Below, one piece after another: positions 43,740 through 55,077 of a stretch of 64,000 nt of DNA (position 1 is its first letter; each line of letters opens with the position of its first letter). Source of the stretch: Harmonia axyridis (lineage: Eukaryota; Arthropoda; Insecta; Coleoptera; Coccinellidae); assembly GCF_914767665.1 (NCBI RefSeq), contig NC_059502.1:8928001-8992000 (forward strand), read 5' to 3'. The position numbers and the translations under genes were made by a program. The notes under the pieces are model-generated. The model did not search any database. It worked only from the letters and a program-made list of their open reading frames with translations, and was not told the origin of the DNA.

Positions 43740-43742
43740 ATA
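43740..43742 (-). CDS. sowah: Candidate SOWAH 3-nt micro-exon (Tyr)
   Basis: A long pyrimidine tract and CTACCTGTGCAG are followed by TAT and then a perfect donor GTAAGTATT. Phase 0. TAT would add Tyr directly before TVLHW, the position where SOWAH and ankyrin repeats have an aromatic (Y/F-T-x-LHW). A 3-nt exon is at the lower limit of what is known, so this needs transcript evidence. Confidence 0.5.
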
Positions 43743-44179
43743 CTGCACAGGTAGGTTTTCCAAAAACAGCAGAAAATATGAAATAAAAAAAAAATAATGT
43801 TAGTCTTTTGGTCAGAAAAGAAATGAATATAATAGAAAATTCTCATACTTCCACACAGATAACAATAATTTAATCTGTTAACTGAACCATATTAAGCGTT
43901 ACACCCAACCTCAATATGTAATTCTTGATTTGGTTTTTTTGAAAATAATCACTATAGATGTAGTTTTTCTTTCATTAAACTACTTTGGAAATTCGGAAGG
44001 TATACCTTCTTACTGCGATGGCATTGGTTACCAGGGCTATCGAATATACTTCCGCCTCATATTCGTAGACAAGTTTCAGTCAAGTAATCTTGGGAAAAAT
44101 TTCATTTCTACCCGATCTTATTTCCAATTGTATCTTACCTCCCATATACTAACACTGCCAGATTAAAGTCGCGCAAACC

Positions 44180-44545
44180 TTTATCAATACCTTCCTGCAA
44201 TCTAAAGAAAGTGACAAGGAAATTTGGCGTTCGGAATGGAGTATTTGTAATGTCTTCAACAGAAGTGTAATCGTTGATCCTTCAGAGAAAGTTCTAGGTT
44301 TCAATCTTCCTAGGAGAATTTGGTGAATTTTGAATCGACTTAGGACTGGTCATGGTCGTTGTAATAGTATGCTCTTCATTCAATGGCATTCTATTAATAG
44401 TCCACTATGTGAGTGTGGTGTAGAAGAAACCATAGACCACTTGGTGAATGCTTGTCCAATTTATAAATTTCATGGTGGTTTCCAAGCTATCCATTCTGTT
44501 TCAGATTCTTTTTTAGAATGGGTCGCCAACTTGGAATCAATATAA
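44180..44545 (+). pseudogene. Non-LTR retrotransposon ORF2 C-terminal fragment
   Basis: The plus-strand reading ends with LNRLRTGHGRCNSMLFIQWH and SPLCECGVEETIDHLVNACP, the Cys-His knuckle that follows reverse transcriptase in Jockey/CR1-type elements. One stop lies in the upstream part (FNLPRRIW then a stop). It is upstream of, not downstream of, the reverse transcriptase fragment at 44.78 kb, so the two come from different insertions. Confidence 0.8.
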
Positions 44546-44779
44546 TGGAAACTAACATTTATTACTCCTTTCTGGTTATTTTCTTTTTTGTTTTTAGATT
44601 TAACCACAAAATCGTCAACCGTTGGTGAAGAGAAAGAATGATAAGATTTTGTTTGGATGAAGATAAAAATAAATACACAAACCAGACACTGCACCTATAC
44701 GGGGAGACAGGGTTTTTGCTGGAGGTTTTATCTGTGCTTTTGTATCATACGTTGAAATGTATGATGCCCCGTTTACAGT

Positions 44780-45795
44780 AGGTTAGGTGTACCGCAGGGG
44801 AACATTCTGGGTCCTCTGCTTTTTACAGTTTATGTCAATGATTTAAATACAGTGTTGAAGAAGTCATTTGTTAATTTGTTTGCTGATGATACAGTTTTAT
44901 GTGTGGCAGGAAGGAACTTTTTGGAGGTGACGGAAATAATTAATTCTGAAATGAACCTACTCTATGACTGGCTGTGTAAGAATAGATTGAAACTGAATAC
45001 TTTCAAAACAAAATGTATGGTTTTAGGTTCAAAATCGGATTGTAAAAAATTTTCTGAATCAAATTTGAGAGTATGTATTAATGAAGTGAATATAGATTAT
45101 GTCTCAGAGATTAAATATCTGGGTGTTGTATTGCATCCGTAATTGAGTTTTTCTCTGCAAATTGACTATATGTGCTGGAAATTAGGGACGAAAAATTCAT
45201 TTGTTGCTTGTTTTTCTGCCTTTTCGTCGGAGTGGACCAGGAGACAGGTCTTCAATACAATCATTATGCCCCATTTTAATTATTGTTCTGCACTGCTGAT
45301 ATCATGTACACAATAAGGAGATATAAGTAGACTTCAAGTTCAACAGAATAAATCCATGAGAATAATCCTTAGATGTAGTAAGCACACACCTGTAGTAGTC
45401 ATGCATAATAAATCGAACTGGTTACCTGTGGAAAAAATATCAAGAAGGCCAATCTAACCCTAATTTACAAGATAGAGCATGATCTTGTACCACGATATCT
45501 GAAAGACTTCTTAGAAAGAAGAGGAAATTTTTATGACTACAATATTAGGTCAGCAAAAAACTTCAATATCTGCACAGTGAGAAAAACTTCTTTACAGAAG
45601 TCCTTGTTCTATGAGGGTGTTCGTTTTTATAATGGTCTCCCAGAGGAAATTAAGACGGCACCATCTTTGGGTGCATTCTGCGGAAGATTGAATGGCCACT
45701 TCAGAGGAATGTGAATGATTAGATTATTGTTGTGTTGGTTTTCTTTTTTTTTGTACTAGCCGGGTGCTAAATAAATGTTATTATTATTATTATTC
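44780..45795 (+). pseudogene. Non-LTR retrotransposon reverse transcriptase, 3' part
   Basis: The reading contains GVPQGNILGPLLFTVYVNDL, then VNLFADDTVLCV with the catalytic Asp-Asp pair, LNTFKTKCMVLG and EIKYLGVVLHP. It then runs through stops to the 3' end and terminates in TAAATG followed by a (TTA)n repeat at 45775-45795, a microsatellite tail seen in several LINE clades. Truncated 5' and pseudogenised. The clade (Jockey/CR1/Kiri-like) is uncertain. Confidence 0.85.
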
Positions 45796-46490
45796 TGCTA
45801 AAGCTGAGATTACATCTACACATGCTTTGTTGTTTGAAGTTGATAATTTTTTGCATGGCTCTATCTCTAAAGAATATATGTATATATTGACCCGAATCAC
45901 CGATCGCACTGCCCCGGGGCGATCGCGGGCGACCGGGGAGGGTGTCGCTGCTCACGCGTCATTTGCATAATGACGATGATAACCTATTAACGGCCGTCCG
46001 TCGTGCTCAGCTGCCGCATATATATATATCGGGCCCGGTCGGCAATTAGCTCTTCGATCTGCCGCAGATACAGCAGAGACGGGAGAGCGAGACCCGTGGT
46101 CCGGTTTTTCCTCAATTAGCGCAGTATTTGGATACTGCGATGACTGACGTCTCTCCCCGGTCCACCTGGGGCCGCCGGAGAGGCGTTCACCTGCCTGCTA
46201 GGTGCACGACACTTAGAAAATCGTGATGGTATTATGATTAATTTTTTTTTTATTTTTTTTTTAGTTGAATAGAAGGGTTGGTTGGATCCGGGTGGTTTCC
46301 TAGAGCTACAGGCGTCGGTGGATGTCCTTCGTTTGTTATAGCGAGGTTAACTTATCCCGACTAGACAGGAAACGTAGATGCTGATTTTAAAAATGTTGAC
46401 CTATCCCTTTCTTTTGATGATGTTGAAAATATGGATAGATATTTTTTCAATTCGATCCCTGATCTGACTCGTGAAAACCATAGCATATCT
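45796..46490. other. Unassigned DNA with CpG-rich block at 45890-46200
   Basis: 45890-46200 has dense CpGs (CCGGGGCGATCGCGGGCGAC). Non-coding as far as I can see. Confidence 0.45.
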
Positions 46491-46499
46491 TCTCAAATT

Positions 46500-47920
46500 T
46501 GACATTGAGAATTGAGGTTTGAAAAATCCATTAAAAGTGACGCGACTGATCCATCAACAACAACGGTTAAAAGGTGATATGTTGACTTTAACGTGGTGAA
46601 AGAACCATTGACAATACTCAACGCTCTGGTCGCCATAATTCGGTAGAAATGGATTTGGAGCCTCGTAAATTGAAATTGCTTGACATGGCGGCGGATTTGA
46701 AGGTACAGCTCAGCAGTGCAATTTGGTTCAAGAGGAAGACTCTTCACCATCAAGACACCGGATGGAATCAGCGGCAAAAGAAGTCAGAGCAACAAAGTTG
46801 TGACGATCTAAACAAAACTTGGTCAATCTGAGACTCGAGATCAGTAAGACATGATCCTCAAATCGTGAAATAGAGGACACGATTCGAGAATGTGATCGTT
46901 CAACTGAAGACGACCACAGAGCCAGAGTTCATCATCGACAAGATCCCAACCTGCTCAAATTGCCATATAAAAAAAGATTTCAGAAGGTAGTGGATCCACC
47001 ATTTCGCGTGAACATTTGAGAAATCTTGGCAATAGATGGGTGCTGCACTCGCACCTCTGATTATAAGCAACAATGCATCGTCGATTAAGAATAATGGGGT
47101 TGGAATAAACAGGATGAAACATGGATTCATCAATACACTACTAAGTCAGAGAGAGTGACAGCTGAGTGGAAAGGAGTCAGTTGAGTTAAACAAAGCGAAC
47201 AGAAGCCCAAATATCATTTGGCAAGATTCTGGCAGTCAAATCTAACGAATTGAGCTTCCAACTGCTTGACCAACCAGCTTATCTTTCAGATCTTGCTCCT
47301 GGCTTTATCGGATTCCAAAAGAAGGCTCAAGGAAAAGAAATTTGGTTCTAATGTAGTAGTGATTACAAATGTTGAAGTCCAATTTGAAAGCAAAGACGAA
47401 TCATTCTACAGAAAATGTATTGATAAGTCAGAGGAGCGTTGGAGTAGATATATCAATCTTAAAGGTGACTTTATTGACGAAAAATGTCTTTTTACCGATG
47501 ACCGCCAGGGACTTATTGAGTGCAGTGTTAGTATAAATCCACCCATTCAGTCAGGACTTAGAGCAAATAAGAAAACCACATTTGCAAAACAGCACTTATG
47601 CACATTACAAACTATATAATTATCATTATCAGGGTAAATCAACCTTGTAGACTTGTTTGGATTACTCTGAATCTTAATCACAATATCTTCATGGATGTTT
47701 CGAACCATATTGGCTACTCTGCCAACGCTTTAGGTTAGGGCTCCTCCATTCTCATCTTGCGTAGCAGATTCAAGCGGTTCTTCAAGACGCTCAGTTGTCA
47801 ACGTTATTATTGAGATATATGAAGGTGTACCTCAAGGTTCCATTTTGGGACCCATCTTTTTATCTTGTATCCTTCTTGAAGGTGCCTTTGTTGACAAATA
47901 AAGTCGAATTTTTATAAAGA
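46500..47920 (+). pseudogene. Badly decayed mariner with an embedded LINE fragment
   Basis: Pieces of a mariner transposase are readable: AEWKGVS near 47170, CLTNQLIFQILLLALSDSKR (a damaged DHPAYSPDLAPSDF-type region) and LKEKKFGSNVVVITNVEVQF, then SKDESFYRKCIDKSEERWSR and YINLKGDFIDE. After this, 47795-47860 gives YEGVPQGSILGPIF, a reverse transcriptase motif, followed by a second mariner-like tail (LEGAFVDK, stop). The locus is a composite of at least two insertions. Confidence 0.7.
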
Positions 47921-48764
47921 GGTGTGTTTCAAGTGTTTAGGATCGTGTCTCATTGTCTTATCTACCTATATACAGCTATGTGGACTTTGCGAGTGCAACT
48001 GGCGCATGAATTAACGGGCGCATCTAACTTCACTTCCTCCATTTTTTTAATTTAATACACACCCTCGCTTCTCCCAGCGAAGTACTAACCTAAAATATTA
48101 AAACCACACAACAGTGACGCCATCTCGCGGCGAGAACCGATACTTCTCATTAGCTAGGTTGGCGACAACGGACAGAGACGTCGTCCGTCAGCTCGGCATT
48201 CGAAAAAATGCCGCGCATCAATGTTGTACCGCGTCGCAGGCGCCTCTGCAATAATTTCATCTGGGGCCCCGAGGGGCGGTAATAAACGATTTCGGTTTTT
48301 GTCCCCGTGGGGCACCCGCAGCGGAATCCGCACAAGACGCGAGGACGGGGCAGATGAAATATGCATACGTTAAACTTTCAACGGCCTGGCGCGAGTTATG
48401 ACGTATGCGAGTTATACGTATGCGGGGCCGTAAACAATTTTTCGAATAAGGGGGCCGGAGATCGATGGACCGGAGATCGGGAGATAGCGGACACGAAGAT
48501 TGTCATTTGTAAATTTGTTTGGTCGTTTATTCGGTCGATCCACTGGCGGCGCAAAAAGTTGCGAACTCTTCAGGAAACAAACATGTAGATTGACGAACCT
48601 AAACAGTTCATTAGCTAAAAGATCAATGAGAAAAGCACTGACGTGAAGTCGAGAGCTTTTGAGCATTATTTCATTCATGCGCCCTAGGAGACCATAGAAC
48701 TGTATATAGGTATACATGTGGTCTCTAACGGTAGCAATTTAGGATAAATATTCATGTTGCGCCC
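47921..48764. other. Unassigned DNA, CpG-rich at 48110-48500
   Basis: 48110-48500 is the strongest CpG-rich block in this part of the window. Overlapping minus frames (48150-48335, 48154-48366) and a plus frame (48361-48588) have no family features. Confidence 0.4.
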
Positions 48765-48852
48765 TCAAGATTCAAACTTGTTGATATATCCAATAAAAAG
48801 TATGGGTCCCAGAATGGAACCCTGCGGTACACCTTCACATATCTCGGTAAAG
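48765..48852 (-). pseudogene. LINE reverse transcriptase fragment
   Basis: The minus strand reads EICEGVPQGSILGPILFIGY then INKFES and a stop. This is the GVPQGSILGP motif of non-LTR reverse transcriptases. Only this short piece is recognisable. Confidence 0.75.
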
Positions 48853-49069
48853 GTTGACATCTTACCGCCATTGAAAAATCGCCTGAAAATGCTGCACCAG
48901 ATAAGAGTGGAGGCTTATCATGTCATCAAACAAACCAATATGGATCGAAATAGCCATGAACATCTTGTGATTGAGACTAATGTTAAGTCTATTCCAAAAG
49001 CTTCATCAGGGTCAACTTACCCTGATCAAATACCTGTACTCAAACGTTCCTCTTACTTTGCTATACCTT

Positions 49070-49260
49070 TTCTGTAGAAATATTCGCCTTGTCCTTCCAA
49101 ATAGGCTTCTACGTCGGCAATCACATCTTCATTAGAGCCAAATTTCTCTCCCAGGACCTTTTTTTTAGGTCTGTAATGAGCCCGTAATCACTTAGGAGCA
49201 GACCTGGAGAATATGCTACATGGAGCAGTTGGAAGGACAATTCGTTCAATTTGAGCATGA
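49070..49260 (-). pseudogene. Mariner transposase C-terminal fragment
   Basis: Minus-strand remnant with PGEYAT-, KFLSQDLFF- and FQIGFYVGNHI-like decay of the C-terminal mariner region. Same segment as at 33960-34135 and 37975-38140. Confidence 0.55.
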
Positions 49261-49369
49261 TTTTCATAGAATTGTGACTGGATCATTGTCTTGGTGAAAG
49301 AAATTTTTTTTTGTATTTATACATACACCTAGAACTGATATAGCCTTTCACTCAGCTGTCGCTCTCTTT

Positions 49370-49910
49370 GACTCAGGAGTATAGTAATGAATCCATGTTG
49401 TGTTCGTCAGTCAAAGCATGTTCGTCAAGAGAATATTTGTTTGAATCAATTGGCAACAGTGCTCGTATTCCTGGAAAAGATTACGAATGCTGTTTTTGTA
49501 ATCTCCCTGTAAAATTTTCCCTATTGGAAAAGTTTCTTATCAACGCCAAGCTTTGGAAAGCGGATCAATAAATGTTTCTTCAGCTCTTCTAAACATTTGT
49601 CTTATTTTTGTTTTGTGTATTGGTTCAATGCTATACCATTGAACAAGTTTTCCGACTTCTTCTAACCGAAGCCATGAAAGACAAGTAATCTTATTTCTGC
49701 AGTCCTGTCCTATCATGTTCAATGTCTTCATCTAATATTCTTTTTCTTTCTCAACTCGCCTTTATCTCAATGCTAGTTCTATTTCTTTAGAGCTGGATTT
49801 ATTAGATAAGAAAGCTTGTCTATAGTGATCAAATGTTTTCTGAAGGTATTCTGGCTCACATATACGAACTTGCTCCATAATTGTCTTGATCATCTTCTGT
49901 TTTTGATGTG
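49370..49910 (-). pseudogene. Unrecognised coding relic
   Basis: The minus strand from about 49900 gives MIKTIMEQVRICEPEYLQKT and FDHYRQAFLSNKSSSKEIEL. After a few breaks it gives LSWLRLEEVGKLVQWYSIEP then IHKTKIRQMFRRAEETF (49540-49731). The amino-acid composition looks protein-like, with helical, charged segments, but I cannot name a family. It may be a fossil gene or transposon. Confidence 0.35.
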
Positions 49911-51710
49911 AATGTATATGTGTTTGTCATGTTTCTGTAAACCCTGAATCCTACAATCACTATGACAATTTGAAATGCACAAGAAAAATTCAAATGAGTG
50001 AAGCTGTTCTGAAGTGTTGCACTGGTACACATTCGAAAATTTTGTTTGCACAGATTTTGGACGAAAAATGTAAACCCTACACTGCAACAGAATTTGGTGG
50101 AAATTGCAACTTCAAAAATTTAAATTGTTTTAATACTTCTAGTGGATAGCCACTGACGAAATTTTGCCGAATCATTCCAGAACCAGTCAATATCTTCCCG
50201 CGAAAGTCCGAATATCGGCCATAACAAAATTTTCTATTCGTGTTGACACCGTTGATATTTCGAAAATCCGATCTTGCTCCTCGTATACATCAGAGAGTCC
50301 CCGAGACGCCGATAAAGTACCCAGACATCGTGTCTGGGAATCTGTTATTCACTGTTAACAGTCTTTTCCATAATGCGGCGAGGGTTCCCGCAGAGACTTC
50401 CTGCGGTCCCAAGGATACCATTCCGTGGAATTCTGAAAGCTGGCTGTTATCAGATCGCCACATGACTATATTTTCGGACTCACGTCTAGCCGCATTGAAA
50501 TATGAAATTATGAATATGGAAAAATGAAGGTTATTCGAAGTACTGAAACTGTGGCCAATATACAACACTTAATCAGGGTGCATAACCTTAAACAGTGCCT
50601 CCAAATAGGAAAATATTGTTTTTGGACCCCCTTCGGTGAGCAGAGCGAGTTATCTAAGTATAACCATTTGAGTGAACTGAATCTGAATCATATCAATGTA
50701 AAAAAAAACGCGTTGGAAGTGATAATTGAAGAACATCAGGTGATTAGGCTAGTGTTTTGCTATCAGTTGACACTGAGCTATTTTTTTACATTTATTAAAT
50801 ATCAATTTAATGAAAGTATGAGAATTTTGTCTTCAGCAACATATTTATCAAACATACGAATTGAGGTCGATAATTAATCAACAATATGGTTGTACTTACC
50901 GCCTTTACCACGAAATAGAACAGCAACAACGAACAGCAGTAAAATCACATGAAAAATAAAATAAAGAGGATGAAATTAGTTGGGAAGTTGACAATATAAA
51001 TAAAACAGGTTTTTTATGTAGATCTCATCTTGCACATTCATATTAAATCAATTGGAATACTTTGCTGGTGATTTTCCGAAACTTGTAGTCAGACAAATTA
51101 AATCTGATTCTGATCTGGATTACATTTTTATTTTACAAAACATTCGAAATATCGGATAACCAAAAAATACAACCTGAATTTAATATAAACTAGATGGATC
51201 CGAAAATCTTGGTCCTTCCTTGGCCACCACCCCCCCCCCACCCTATTCTTGAAAACTGGCGTCGCCAATGAAGAAACGCATTGCGTAACGCCAAAGATCG
51301 ATATCTTCGAAATCTCACTCGAAAAATATCCGAACTGGAACCAATTGCCCAATTGATGAAAACATTTCACTCTGCCAGCGATCCCGAAAGCAACGCCACC
51401 TCGTTTTCCCATTGTCGTGTCATTGTACCTTTCGTAATTGCCTGTCGGGCGTAATTTCTGTCCGTGTCGAAAAAAAAAAGATAATGCCAACGAAACAATA
51501 AACGAATGGCTGATAAACAGCGGACAAACGACCGTAAATCAAAGTATTACAAGTGAACAGCAGGAAATATCTACATCTCCCACTGTACGTATGCAAATGG
51601 CGGAGTATTTATTGTCGAAATCGTTGTCTCTGCGGAAAAATGGCGGCCGTTCGAGTTATATGGAGTCCATGACGCGAATTTCGTTGATGGAGGGCCTGAG
51701 TTTCAAAAGC
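49911..51710. other. Unassigned DNA with CpG-rich blocks
   Basis: 50160-50480 and 51290-51680 are relatively G+C/CpG-rich, the rest A+T-rich. A minus-strand TTCGTGGTAAAG|GCG|GTAAGTAC arrangement at 50899-50903 resembles a 3-nt exon (see findings). Frames at 50240-50527, 50524-50877 and 51128-51490 have no recognised domains. Confidence 0.4.
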
Positions 51711-52048
51711 TTAAAAGGGAACACCGCCACGTGGTTTCCCAGTTCAGAACGAAATTAGAGATAATTATTCTTACAAATCACCGATTTCTATGGGGTATTT
51801 ACATAACTTACTTGAACAATAATCTATATGGAAGAAAGTAAATATTTTTATTTTGGGAATGAAAAAACATTTTTGGTAAATTTTTTTTTTCGCAAAAAAA
51901 TTCATGATATATATAATATAAAAAAAAAAAGACGAAGTGATTGTACACCGAATATAGTTTGGTCATCACAGGAGCGCCAGAAGGGAAATGAATGGGTACC
52001 AAAGTTTGACTGATACGCGAAAAACCACATTGTGGCAATCCCTCTTAA
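51711..52048. mobile_element. MITE, TTAA-flanked piggyBac-like family, copy 2
   Basis: TTAA then AAGGGAACACCGCCACGTGG at the left, and CCACATTGTGGCAATCCCTC then TTAA at the right. 338 bp. The TTAA duplication and GGGA-type ends suggest a piggyBac-mobilised MITE; this is inference. A partial copy is at 35812-36110 and a fuller one at 40621-40905. Confidence 0.78.
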
Positions 52049-52439
52049 TTAAAATTTTGTTGGCTGTGAAAACGTATTATCAAACTGTAAATGTCTCTAC
52101 TTTTTGATGTACAGGGTGTTATTGAATAAGTGCGACAAACTTCAGGGGGTAATTCTGCATGCAATAATAATGACACTTTGCAATATCATTTTGTTCGCAA
52201 ATACTTCATATTCCAAGATAGAGCGTGTTAAATTTTTTATTTAATACTAACTATTTATTTGATACTCTGAAACCGGCCGATATTTTCTGCAGATGAAATT
52301 AATTACAAGTTTTTGCACTTAACATATTTAACCAAGCTGATGTAGTGTAGATTAAGAAGATTTGATAAAATGGTATAAAGTGGGACTACAAGAAACACCC
52401 TGTATCTCGGAAACAAAGCGTTTGAGGCCCATGTTTATA

Positions 52440-53378
52440 ACGGGTGTGTTTTTTTCGAGGTATATAACTTTAAGTTGGCATCTTCGTTTGTGATGGCGAC
52501 CTATTTAACAGCTGTCAAGTGATTTATTCTCAGTTTGGTTTGGCAATTCATCATGAATAGACTCACGCCTGAACAACGCTTGCAAAGAGTGCAATTTTAT
52601 TTCGACAATAATGGTTTTGTTCGGAATACGTATCGCGTACTACGTCCATTTCATTTTGTTTAGCGATGAAGCGCACTTCTGGTTGAATGGCTACGTCAAC
52701 AAACAAAACTGCCGCATTTGGAGTGAAGTTAATCCTCAAGTGTATGTCGAAACACCGTTACATCCAGAAAAACTGACTGTTTGGTGCGCTTTATGTGCTG
52801 GTGGAATCATTGGTCCGTACTTCTTCAAGAACGATGATGGCCAGAACGTTACAGTCAATGGTGATCGGTATAGAGCCATGATTACTAACTTTTTCATTCC
52901 TGAATTGAATAACCATGATGTCCAGGAGCTATGCTTCCAACAAGACGGCGCAACATGTCACACAGCTCGTGCCACAATCGATTTATTGAAAGACACGTTT
53001 GGTGACGGCCTAATTTCACGTTTTGGACCTGTGAATTGGCCTCCAAGATCTTGTGATTTAACACCGCTAGACTACTTTCTGTGGGGCTATGTGAATTCAT
53101 TGATCTATGCGGATAAGCCACAAACCCTAGACCATTTGGATGACAACATTCGCCGTGTTATTGCCGATATACGGCCACAAATGTTGGAAAAAGTAATCGA
53201 AAATTGGACGTCCAGATTGGACTACATCCGAGCCAGCCGTGGCGGTCATATGCCAGAAATCATATTTAAAATGTAATGCCACAAGATTATCTTGCGGATA
53301 AATAAAATTCATGTCAATCGAATAATCCATCGTTGTTTTATAGCAATTTAAAGTTCTATAGCTCTAAAAAAAACCCTT
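52440..53378 (+). pseudogene. Internally deleted Tc1/mariner-family element (copy D)
   Basis: The left end CGGGTGTGTTTTTTTCGAGG and the right end CTCTAAAAAAAACCC enclose about 940 bp. The start MNRLTPEQRLQRVQFYFDNN (52553) runs to RPFHFV and a stop at the deletion junction. A second frame (52611-53276) carries the C-terminal half without breaks: FSDEAHFWLNGYVNKQNC, CFQQDGATCHTARATIDLL, WPPRSCDLTPLDYFLWGYVN and RASRGGHMPEIIFKM. The catalytic acidic residues are all present; I count 36 residues between the second and third. The helix-turn-helix region is deleted, so it cannot bind its ends. Confidence 0.92.
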
Positions 53379-54606
53379 TACATGAAATATTTATTTGCGT
53401 ATAACGCTCTTTGGATAACGATATTTTCATCGTCACAAAGTAAGGGTAGGTAACTGTTATAGTATATCCAAAGTCACTTGGAGGAAGCTGAAAATTTCGA
53501 TTATACAAGGATTGTCCAAGTTTCCAGAAATTCCATTGGGGCCAGTGAATTTATTGCCTAACAGAATTTATTGCCTAACACATCAAAGGAACATCTATGG
53601 CTAAGAGTTTTTATGAACCAGTTCAAGTGACTTTGGATATACTATACAAAGAGATCTTCATTCCATTATGATTTTTTGATATTTGATTCATTTTGAATTA
53701 CTTTGTTATGAAAAACATTTTTTGTGTTAATGAAATATCACAGCTTTATACGAGGCTTTATATTTATGCACTAGGTGATAGTATTTTCATATTCATACTC
53801 CCAACAACGCCTGCTGTTTTTTCTCGACCCCCCCCCTCAAGAAAGGAATCAACTTGACCGTCCGTTCAATTTCAAATTAAAACGTTAGCTGAGACCCTAT
53901 CTCTTCTCAGATTTCTCGGTTTCTTCCCATCTAATAATACGTAATAACGTTTCACAATTCATTATACGTCGCCATCATCGCCGTATATCGTTACAATTCC
54001 ATCTCTATGAAAAAAAAAATGACACAAGAACGGAAACCGGGAGAGTGATACCACCTGAGGGTCGACACGCAATTCCAAAACTGCTTTTTAATGACGTTCC
54101 GTTTCGGGAAAACAAATAAATATCGGACGGGGGCCGTATCAGGATGGCCGATCTGGCGTTTATAGAAATATTAATAAATTGCCGGTTTTGGTATAGAAAA
54201 AATGGGACTGCTAATAGAACGGGTCGTTAGCGAAAAGGACGGGTGGGTATGGTTGTAGGTGATGGGACATGATTTATGAGCCGTTGTTGTCTCTTGTAGA
54301 ACAAGAAAGAGGCATTTGGCGAGGCTACCGGGTTTTCTGGGTTGATTATGGGAGCGATGGGTTGACCGATAACACGAAGGAAGGAAGAGCCGAAGATGAA
54401 AGTTTTCAAGCTTTAGTAGAAGGTTCAACTGTGCGAAAAAATTTCAGAAATTTAAAATGTCGAGTCGACTTCGAAAAGAAGGGTATTTCAATCACATGTC
54501 TTTTTAATAACAGTTGATATGGCGTCGTAATTGGAGCTTAGAAATTGTGTTTATAATTCAGTTCTGTATGTGCCTAAAGCTCAAACAGAAAAATTTACCT
54601 GGCATC
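53379..54606. other. Unassigned DNA
   Basis: No gene or repeat was recognised; moderately G+C-rich around 53860-54130. Frames here lack domain features. Confidence 0.4.
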
Positions 54607-55070
54607 AATACGCTCTATTAGTGATGACGTCACACACCGCCATTTTAGTTCTCCTGTCAGTGTTCGGAATCCAAACAAACGAATTGTCATCCAAATTAGT
54701 ACGTTGTCGTTGAAGAAATTGGCTTATTTTGATAAATAAGATTATTTAAGGAACGATTTTACTATTAATTGATAGACAGAAGGAACGACATTAATGCCAG
54801 TAAGTTCGAACTTGAAGTTCAACTAATAAACACGGCTTCTTACAAAATCTGGGGAATGATACAGGATTCAAACTTACTGGTATTAACCTCGTTCCTTCTG
54901 TCTATCAATTAATACTGAAATCGTTCCTCAAACACTCTTATTTATGAAAATCAGCCAATTCCTTCAACGACACCGTACTAATTTGAATGACAATTTATTT
55001 GTTTGGATTCCGAACACTGACAGGAGAACCAAAAATGGCGGTGTGTGACGACACACTAATAGAGCGTATT
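54607..55070. mobile_element. Foldback MITE, about 210-bp inverted arms
   Basis: The left arm begins ATACGCTCTATTAGTG and contains CACACACCGCCATTTT, CTCCTGTCAGTGTTCGGAAT and TAATTGATAGACAGAAGGAA. The right arm (about 54860-55070) carries the reverse complements in mirrored order and ends CACTAATAGAGCGTAT. The central loop is about 35-45 bp. No coding capacity. Confidence 0.9.
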
Positions 55071-55077
55071 ATATACT

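Noticed and set aside
52553..53276. Copy D as an active transposase gene
   Set aside because: The N-terminal frame hits a stop at the deletion junction and the helix-turn-helix region is absent.
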